Below are positions 1 through 4,826 of a DNA stretch of 5,937 nucleotides, piece after piece; position 1 is the first letter of the stretch; each line of letters opens with the position of its first letter. Both the position numbers and the translations under genes were made by a program. The notes under the pieces were generated by a model, which was not told the DNA's origin, did no database searches, and was given only the letters and a program-made list of their open reading frames with translations. Source of the DNA: Fidelibacterota bacterium (GTDB lineage Bacteria; Fidelibacterota; JAANXI01); NCBI GenBank assembly GCA_018263365.1, contig JAANXI010000121.1:1-5937 (forward strand). The letters run 5' to 3'.

Positions 1-2
1 TC

Positions 3-209
3 CACCTATGGGGGTCGATCGTACAGGAATACCGTGGGTATGTCAGGCGAAACTATCCCGGACCTTATAATACCGGAAATATCGGATACGGCAAAGATTA
101 TCATTACGACTGGAATTTTCAGATTTCCCCGCCGCCATTGTATCCGGTCATTCGTACCGAATCGGGGTACACCGACATGAAAGTAACAGACTTATCAGTA
201 GAGGGTTAG
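3..209 (+). CDS. C-terminal fragment of an upstream protein, possibly pilus-associated (DUF4900/PilX-like)
   Basis: An open frame enters from the left edge and ends at TAG 207-209, giving about 68 residues with no start in view. The segment is rich in Tyr, Gly and Pro and begins HLWGSIVQEYRGYVRRNYPG, then GYGKDYHYDWNF, then a PPPLYP turn, and ends in LSVEG. A pattern of GSIVQ..RG.V, GY.KDY.YD and PP..P matches my memory of the C-terminal ends of PilX/GspK-like or DUF4900 proteins encoded near pilM in several phyla; this is recollection, not a database match. The stop lies 16 nt before pilM, and TAG is part of the pilM ribosome-binding site, so the two genes are very likely co-transcribed. That the frame is coding is well supported by its location and amino-acid make-up; the family call is tentative. 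Confidence 0.6.
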   Translation, partial: HLWGSIVQEYRGYVRRNYPGPYNTGNIGYGKDYHYDWNFQISPPPLYPVIRTESGYTDMKVTDLSVEG

Positions 210-212
210 GAG
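207..212 (+). promoter_or_regulatory. Ribosome-binding site of pilM, overlapping the upstream stop codon
   Basis: TAGGAG contains the AGGAG Shine-Dalgarno core (208-212) and includes the stop codon TAG of the upstream gene. Spacing to ATG at 226 is 13 nt, longer than usual. The overlap suggests translational coupling of pilM to the gene before it. No nearer purine-rich site is seen, and the out-of-frame ATG at 230 runs straight into TAG, so 226 is the sensible start. Confidence 0.6.
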
Positions 213-225
213 TAAACAACGACGT

Positions 226-1281
226 ATGAATGTAGGGATTGATATTGGACGCAAAGAGGTAAAGATTGTCCGCTTGGAAAAGGCCGGCAAAAAATTCAAA
301 TTAGTGGATCATGGCGCCCGGGAGATTATGGAGGGCGTGAAGAAGTATGATCCGGAACAGGTGAAAAACGCCCATATTGTTGCGGCAATCTCGAGTTTGC
401 TGGATGATATGGGAGTCAAACCGAAGCGGATTAAGAACCTGGCGTCATCCATGAGTGGGCGGCATATCAACATCAAGCAAATCCAAACGGTGGAGATGCC
501 GGCGGATGAGCTGGAGTCGTCCCTCCAGTTCGAAGCGCGAAAACATATTCCACTGGATGGTACAGACGCTGTAATGGATTTTCAGATACTGGGGGAAGAT
601 CCCAAGGAGCTGGACAAGATCAACGTCCTGTTAATCGCCAGCACAAAAAAATCGCTGGAAAATCATCTGGACATTCTCGAAGGGACCAACATTAAACCCG
701 GCGTGGTGGATGCCGATCCGCTGGCATTAACCAATGCCTTTATTGCCGCCCAGGATATGCCGGATGACGGGGCGATCGTGTTGGCGAATGTGGGGGCGTT
801 GTCGACGACACTCGTGGTGTGGGGCCGGCAACAGCAGTTTTTCACCCGGGAGATGAATATCGGTGGGCATCATTTTACCACGGCGATTATGGACCAGGTC
901 GAGCTGAGCTATAATGAAGCGGAAAAACAAAAGATTGATCAGGGCGTCTCTGTATTGCAGAGCGTTGATGGAGATAGTGGAGAAGAGGCCTATGCAATCG
1001 AAGTGGAAACCCGGACTATTTTTGATAATTTTGTTGAGGAACTTCGCCGGTCCCTGCGGTATTATGTGAAACAAACCAATCAAAGTTTTTTTCATAAAGT
1101 ATCATTAACCGGCGGGTCCGCTCCATTGCCGGGACTAGCCGAGTTTGTTTCCGACAAATTAAGTGTACCAGTAGAAATTTATAATCCGATGTTGCAGTTA
1201 CAATCTGATGAAGTTGCCGCAGTGCAAAATCCCAGTAAGTATAGTGTTGCAATCGGTTTAGCCATACGAGGAAATAACTAG
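226..1281 (+). CDS. pilM: Type IV pilus assembly protein PilM (actin-like ATPase fold)
   Basis: PilM is a cytoplasmic FtsA/actin-fold protein that binds the N-terminal tail of PilN and ties the pilus machine to the cytoplasmic side of the inner membrane. At 351 residues it has the usual family length. Visible elements in order: phosphate-1 motif GIDIGRKEVKIV (4-15), with Asp6 kept but Arg9 where Ser/Thr is common; the inserted 1C-type subdomain with MPADELESSLQFEARKHIP (91-109); the inter-domain VVDADPLALTNAF stretch (160-172); the phosphate-2 region VLANVGALSTTLVV (185-198), where the usual Asp of D-[IV]-G is Asn188; IGGHHFTTAI (212-221); and the adenosine-binding loop LTGGSAPLPGL (294-304). 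It has no signal peptide or membrane segment. pilN starts 3 nt after the stop. Identity is secure; whether it hydrolyses ATP cannot be told from sequence. Confidence 0.95.
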   Translation: MNVGIDIGRKEVKIVRLEKAGKKFKLVDHGAREIMEGVKKYDPEQVKNAHIVAAISSLLDDMGVKPKRIKNLASSMSGRHINIKQIQTVEMPADELESSLQFEARKHIPLDGTDAVMDFQILGEDPKELDKINVLLIASTKKSLENHLDILEGTNIKPGVVDADPLALTNAFIAAQDMPDDGAIVLANVGALSTTLVVWGRQQQFFTREMNIGGHHFTTAIMDQVELSYNEAEKQKIDQGVSVLQSVDGDSGEEAYAIEVETRTIFDNFVEELRRSLRYYVKQTNQSFFHKVSLTGGSAPLPGLAEFVSDKLSVPVEIYNPMLQLQSDEVAAVQNPSKYSVAIGLAIRGNN

Positions 1282-1284
1282 GAC

Positions 1285-1917
1285 ATGGTGGATTTAATAC
1301 GTATTAATCTGAACAAGGGGGAGAGCCACGCCTCAAAGGTAGAGCGTCTGAAAGAACGCGGCCGGTGGGTCATCTTTGGAGTGATTATTATAGTACTCAT
1401 TGGAATGAATGTAGGCGCGTATTTCTATAACCAAAAAATGGACACCCTGATTGAGAACCGGGAACAGAAAATTGAAGAAGTGCAGACAAAACTCCGGGCT
1501 CTCAAGCAGGAAGGGATGAATTTATCCAAAAATGATATTAATTCCCTGTACCAGCTGGAGGAAGAGCGCACCTTCTGGGCGGCCAAACTGCAGGCGCTTG
1601 CACAGAATGTTGCCAATGATATGGCGCTGACCGAAGTGGAATTTCAGCATGGACGATTTATCATGAGTGGCATCACCCGGATATACCCCGGTGAGCGGGA
1701 ATTCGATATCGTCAACAATTTTACCGAGGAATTGCAATATGATCCGGTATTCTCAAAGCAATTTGGCCGGGTCAAATTACTGAGTTACAGCAGAGAAAAT
1801 GTCCGATCCCAGGATATTGTATCCTTCCAGATTGAAGCCGAATTGCCTGCCGGAGGCGTCAGTCGGAGTCGTTCTCAGACCCAGAGAGAGCCGATTGTTG
1901 TGGGAGGGGATTCCTGA
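1285..1917 (+). CDS. pilN: Type IV pilus assembly protein PilN
   Basis: PilN is a bitopic inner-membrane protein that bridges cytoplasmic PilM and periplasmic PilO. The 210-residue product starts MVDLIRINLN, matching the conserved I-N-L tail that docks into PilM. After a basic stretch (17-27) comes one transmembrane helix at about 28-48 (WVIFGVIIIVLIGMNVGAYF), then a charged coiled coil (about 52-78), the Trp98-led helix WAAKLQALAQNVANDMALTE, and a ferredoxin-like domain to about 188. The last 20 or so residues (VSRSRSQTQ and onward) look disordered and are extra to the compact family core. The start sits 3 nt after pilM; GAGGA at 1268-1272 inside the pilM end is the likely ribosome-binding site. 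The stop TGA overlaps the pilO ATG by one base. The GspL alternative is excluded because PilM-like and PilN-like parts are separate genes. Confidence 0.92.
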   Translation: MVDLIRINLNKGESHASKVERLKERGRWVIFGVIIIVLIGMNVGAYFYNQKMDTLIENREQKIEEVQTKLRALKQEGMNLSKNDINSLYQLEEERTFWAAKLQALAQNVANDMALTEVEFQHGRFIMSGITRIYPGEREFDIVNNFTEELQYDPVFSKQFGRVKLLSYSRENVRSQDIVSFQIEAELPAGGVSRSRSQTQREPIVVGGDS

Positions 1918-1919
1918 TG
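1902..1919 (+). promoter_or_regulatory. pilN-pilO translational coupling site (Shine-Dalgarno plus TGATG overlap)
   Basis: A strong GGGAGGGG purine run (1902-1909) lies inside the last pilN codons and ends 7 nt before the pilO ATG at 1917. The pilN stop TGA (1915-1917) shares its A with that ATG. Such stop-start overlap is classically associated with termination-reinitiation, which would keep PilN and PilO at matched levels, fitting their known heterodimer. The coupling is inferred; the overlap is seen directly. Confidence 0.7.
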
Positions 1920-2483
1920 ATCCGTAATGCAATTCTGTTCATTTTACTCGTTGTGATGTCAGTCGGGTTCTGGATCCAGGCCAAGGGAATTTACGGCGAT
2001 AAGCCTGATGATTTTCTGGATGCCCAGGAGGAACTCGAGGAGTTGAATGAGCAGCTAATTACCGCGCAAATTCTTTCAAAAAAACTGGACCGGGTCTATA
2101 CCTTGTTTGAGCGGAATCTGGCGTTATCCAAGCGGGATTCCCTGGCCGAAGACGCCAGCCTTCCCTTTTTAAATACGCTCACGCAAATGCTGGAAAATTT
2201 GGATATTCAGCTGCTAAGCCTGGAACCGAAACCCCGCAGTGAACAGGGTGAATACATCGAAGCGCCCTACCAGATCACTATCCAGTGTACTTTTGAGCGG
2301 TTCGGGAAACTGGTCGCCGAACTGGAAAAATCTCCCCGGTTAATTGATATTGAGGAATTTTCACTTCGCAACCCGGTGGAGCGTATTCGGCGCGCCCGTA
2401 CCGCTGAAGACCTGAATACTCCCACTATTGAGATGCAAATTACTACGATCACCCTCGTGAAAAATGCCGCAAGGAGAATGTAG
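1917..2483 (+). CDS. pilO: Type IV pilus assembly protein PilO
   Basis: PilO pairs with PilN in the periplasm and helps align the inner-membrane platform with the secretin. The 188-residue product has a very short cytoplasmic start, one membrane helix at about 4-22 (NAILFILLVVMSVGFWI), and a coiled coil rich in Glu, Leu and Gln (about 33-72). A ferredoxin-like domain follows, with typical family signatures: PFLNTLTQMLENLDIQLLSL (83-102), YIEAPYQITIQCTFERFGKL (113-132) and ELEKSPRLIDIEEFSL (135-150). Length and order fit PilO well. It overlaps pilN by one base and ends 3 nt before the next start. AAGGAG at 2471-2476 inside its last codons is the ribosome-binding site of the next gene. A GspM homologue is the closest alternative, but the unfused pilM and pilN upstream favour PilO. 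Confidence 0.92.
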   Translation: MIRNAILFILLVVMSVGFWIQAKGIYGDKPDDFLDAQEELEELNEQLITAQILSKKLDRVYTLFERNLALSKRDSLAEDASLPFLNTLTQMLENLDIQLLSLEPKPRSEQGEYIEAPYQITIQCTFERFGKLVAELEKSPRLIDIEEFSLRNPVERIRRARTAEDLNTPTIEMQITTITLVKNAARRM

Positions 2484-2486
2484 GAT

Positions 2487-3260
2487 ATGAAGCGGGTGTT
2501 GTTTCTTTGGAATGTATTAGTTGTATTAGCAGTCATAGCAATTATTGCGTCAGGTTTTCGCCTGTACTCAATGCACAGTGATGTGCAACGGTACCAACGG
2601 GCTGCAGAAAACACGAACTTCGGGACTGATCAGGAACTGGATTCGCTGATCACCTATTTGGAAGGCAATCTGCAAAAACGAGAACTGTTTCAGTTTGATA
2701 TCCGCAATAAACCAGTGTTATTATCGAATGTCATCTTCCTGAATGAAGAATTGGCAGCCACTCAGCAACGAAATATAATTCGCGTATCAGCAATTGTCGG
2801 CGGAAGGACGAATCAGGAGCCAGGGAATTCCCCCAAGCAGCGATCGTATGTCTCGGTCAAAACAAATACATTGAACGCACGGGAAGAACCCTCACTTGAT
2901 GCGCCGATTGTAACTAAACTAAGCCGGGGAGATCGCCTTCCCGTGTTAAACGAGAACGAAATGTGGTATCAGGTGCTGGTGAAGGATGATAATGCTGCCT
3001 GGGTGTATAAAGATTTAGTATCGGATCAATTTCTTGCGACAGCAGAGTACTCTCTCGTTGGGGAAAACGGAGCCATTGCCCTCGTACAGTACAAAGGAGA
3101 GAATTATCGTCTGGGCATTGGAGACACCCTCGCAGGGGGGAGAGTGGTGGCGCTAAAACCTGAAGCGATGGTAATGGAAATGCATAACCGGAGAATGACT
3201 TTTCCCGTCCTTGGACTCTCAATGACTCCGGACGAAGCTGAAAAATATCGAGTAGACTAA
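2487..3260 (+). CDS. PilP/GspC-like pilus assembly protein with a bacterial SH3 (SH3b) domain
   Basis: By position (between pilO and pilQ) and by its C-terminal domain this is the PilP equivalent, which joins PilN/PilO to the secretin in the periplasm. The 257-residue product has an N-terminal membrane helix (about 5-23) with no Cys anywhere, so it is not a lipoprotein as classical PilP is; the anchor resembles GspC. A linker with ELFQFDIRNKPVLLSNVIFL (66-85) follows. Residues about 121-180 form an SH3b domain: TNTLNAREEPSLDAPIVTKL (127-146), RGDRLPVL, MWYQVLV and AAWVYKDLVS match the usual LNVR-x-GPS, KG-x-x-V, WYKV and GWV-x-x-x-Y-L pattern. Residues about 188-245 resemble the PilP/GspC homology region: GAIALVQYKGENYRLGIGD (195-213), then GGRVVALKPEAMVMEM. 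The IIRVSAIVGG strand (97-106) may be its first strand, so the SH3b could be inserted inside that domain. Family usual length is about 150-280. Role is well supported by context; SH3b function is unknown. Confidence 0.85.
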   Translation: MKRVLFLWNVLVVLAVIAIIASGFRLYSMHSDVQRYQRAAENTNFGTDQELDSLITYLEGNLQKRELFQFDIRNKPVLLSNVIFLNEELAATQQRNIIRVSAIVGGRTNQEPGNSPKQRSYVSVKTNTLNAREEPSLDAPIVTKLSRGDRLPVLNENEMWYQVLVKDDNAAWVYKDLVSDQFLATAEYSLVGENGAIALVQYKGENYRLGIGDTLAGGRVVALKPEAMVMEMHNRRMTFPVLGLSMTPDEAEKYRVD

Positions 3261-3265
3261 AGGAG
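3260..3265 (+). promoter_or_regulatory. Ribosome-binding site of pilQ
   Basis: AAGGAG, starting on the last base of the preceding TAA stop, lies 5 nt before ATG 3271. It is the strongest Shine-Dalgarno match in the operon and fixes the secretin start at 3271, which also gives a proper signal peptide. Confidence 0.75.
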
Positions 3266-3270
3266 AAAAC

Positions 3271-4800
3271 ATGCTGTATCGGAACGCCTACTGGGTGAAA
3301 GTATTATGTGCGTTAATTCTGATAATGGGAACCATAGCAGGTAGTGTCGGTATTGCCCAGACAACGGGGACAACGGCGCCTGAGGAGAACGAGGAGCTTG
3401 GCAATGTGGTTACGGTTCATGCGGAGGATGCTGAACTGGCAAGTATCCTTTCCTTGTTAGCTGAAAAAAGCGGATATAACATAGTCACCGGCCCGGATGT
3501 CAATGCCAAAGATAAAATTTCATTACATCTGGTTGATGTTCCAATCAATCAGGCGGTTAATCTCGTGGTCCGTGCGGCAGGTTTGAGCTATGAAATTGTC
3601 GGGAGTTCTTTCCTCGTGGCTAGTAAAACCAAACTGAAAGAGGAAGTGGGAATTGGCCCGAATATTATTCATCTCAAATATGCGAATGCAGCAGAGGTGG
3701 CAAACTTTTTAACGAATTTAACGGAAGAGATTTCCGTCGATAGCACCGGCAATAACCTGCTGGTGAATTCCAGCCCAAAGATTTTGGATGAAATTCGCAA
3801 TATTGTGGAACAAATTGACGTGCCTGCAATACAAATTATGCTGGAAGCGCGTCTCATCGAGGTGGCCGTTTCAGATGAGGAACAGTTGGGAATCGATTGG
3901 TCAAAACTGAGTAAGCTGACAACAATTATGGCCGAGACCGGAGAGCCGCCATATCCGGGAGCCGGGAGCCTGGTTCCGGGCGTTTCCTTTCAGAATTTCC
4001 AGGGAGCGCTGCGCGAAAGTTACAGCCCCTTGCCAACCGGTGAGGTTCCTCAGGAGATGTATTTCCAGCGAATCTCCGGTTTTGACAATATCGGGCACTT
4101 TAGCCGCCAGTTGACAGCCTTTGATCTGACGCTGGACTTTTTGATGAAACATAATAAGGCGGAAATTCTGGCAAATTCCCAGGTTGTTACGCTGAATGGG
4201 CGGGCCGCACAAATATCGATGGTGGATATCGTGCCGTATATCCTCTCCGCCGGCGGCGTTGGCGGTCAAGTCCAGGTGCGCCGGGAAGAGGTCGGGATCA
4301 AACTGGATATCCTGCCGACGGTAAATAAGGACGGCTATATTACGACCAAAGTCACCCCCGAGGTCAGTTCGATTTTTGAATTTATCGGGCCGGATAAAAA
4401 CATCCCCTGGGTGAAAAAACGAATTTCCACCACGACTATCCGCGTAAAAGATAACGAGACTATTGTCATCGCCGGATTACTTGGAGTAGACCGCAAAACC
4501 GTGCGACACCGTGTACCGATTTTGGGCTCTTTGCCTTGGGTTGGAACGCTGTTTCGCCACAAGAATATGGTGGATCAGAAAACAGACCTGGTTATACAGG
4601 TAACTCCGCACGTAATCAAAGATAATTATACGGGTATTGACAAAACGCCGAACATTCAGATGTTTGAACAGAGTGTTCGGGAAAAATCCGAACTGGAAAA
4701 ACGGCAGCTGGAAGAATTGCAAATAGAGCGACAAGAAGAGTTACAGGAACAACAGCCTGAACAACAGGATGAAAACGCTGCCACCGAATCCGGTTCATAG
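3271..4800 (+). CDS. pilQ: Type IV pilus secretin PilQ (outer-membrane pore)
   Basis: Secretins form a multimeric ring in the outer membrane through which the pilus passes. The 509-residue product has a Sec signal peptide (h-region about 9-27, likely cleavage after Ala29). A secretin/TonB short N-terminal (N0/STN) domain spans about 46-118, with VVTVHAEDAELASILSLLAE (46-65). One N1-type ring domain lies at about 130-186 (IIHLKYANAAEVANFLTNL and IRNIVEQIDVP). The secretin core runs about 187-450: MLEARLIEVAVSDEEQLGIDW (190-210, in two overlapping parts), the gate region VPYILSAGGVGGQ (321-333), VGIKLDILPTV, TTIRVKDNETIVIAGLL and the family signature VPILGSLPWVGTLF (415-428). A charged Glu/Gln-rich tail (462-509) follows. 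It lacks the AMIN domains of proteobacterial PilQ and is shorter than those (often 600-750). GspD is the main alternative, but the pilMNO context and single N1 domain favour PilQ. Confidence 0.92.
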   Translation: MLYRNAYWVKVLCALILIMGTIAGSVGIAQTTGTTAPEENEELGNVVTVHAEDAELASILSLLAEKSGYNIVTGPDVNAKDKISLHLVDVPINQAVNLVVRAAGLSYEIVGSSFLVASKTKLKEEVGIGPNIIHLKYANAAEVANFLTNLTEEISVDSTGNNLLVNSSPKILDEIRNIVEQIDVPAIQIMLEARLIEVAVSDEEQLGIDWSKLSKLTTIMAETGEPPYPGAGSLVPGVSFQNFQGALRESYSPLPTGEVPQEMYFQRISGFDNIGHFSRQLTAFDLTLDFLMKHNKAEILANSQVVTLNGRAAQISMVDIVPYILSAGGVGGQVQVRREEVGIKLDILPTVNKDGYITTKVTPEVSSIFEFIGPDKNIPWVKKRISTTTIRVKDNETIVIAGLLGVDRKTVRHRVPILGSLPWVGTLFRHKNMVDQKTDLVIQVTPHVIKDNYTGIDKTPNIQMFEQSVREKSELEKRQLEELQIERQEELQEQQPEQQDENAATESGS

Positions 4801-4814
4801 CGTGTAAGTGGGAA

Positions 4815-4820
4815 AAGAGG
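4815..4820 (+). promoter_or_regulatory. Ribosome-binding site of the Ig-repeat lipoprotein gene
   Basis: AAGAGG lies 6 nt before ATG 4827 in the 26-nt gap after pilQ. It decides the start, which also yields a full signal peptide. No hairpin or T-run is visible in this gap, so read-through from pilQ is likely. Confidence 0.6.
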
Positions 4821-4826
4821 TTTATC

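Noticed and set aside
66..71. TATAAT, a perfect sigma-70 -10 hexamer
   Set aside because: It lies inside the coding frame of the upstream gene (Tyr-Asn codons) and has no -35 match at 17 nt spacing (TCAGGC). It is too far from pilM to be persuasive.
727..1095. Minus-strand open frame of 122 codons opposite pilM
   Set aside because: It lies entirely within pilM, which has strong family motifs. The antisense translation has no recognisable domain and no ribosome-binding context.
1285..1917. Type II secretion (GspL/GspM/GspC/GspD) instead of type IV pilus assignment
   Set aside because: In T2SS the PilM-like and PilN-like parts are normally fused as GspL; here they are separate full-length genes with the PilN I-N-L docking tail. 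The hybrid features of the fourth gene are reported separately.
2914..3222. Minus-strand open frame of 102 codons opposite the PilP-like gene
   Set aside because: The plus frame encodes SH3b and homology-region motifs; the antisense product shows none.
3901..4269. Minus-strand open frame of 122 codons opposite pilQ
   Set aside because: It is antisense to the conserved secretin core, with a random-looking composition and no motif.
4801..4826. Possible terminator between pilQ and the lipoprotein gene
   Set aside because: No inverted repeat or T-run is visible in this 26-nt gap, and it holds a ribosome-binding site, so transcription most likely continues.
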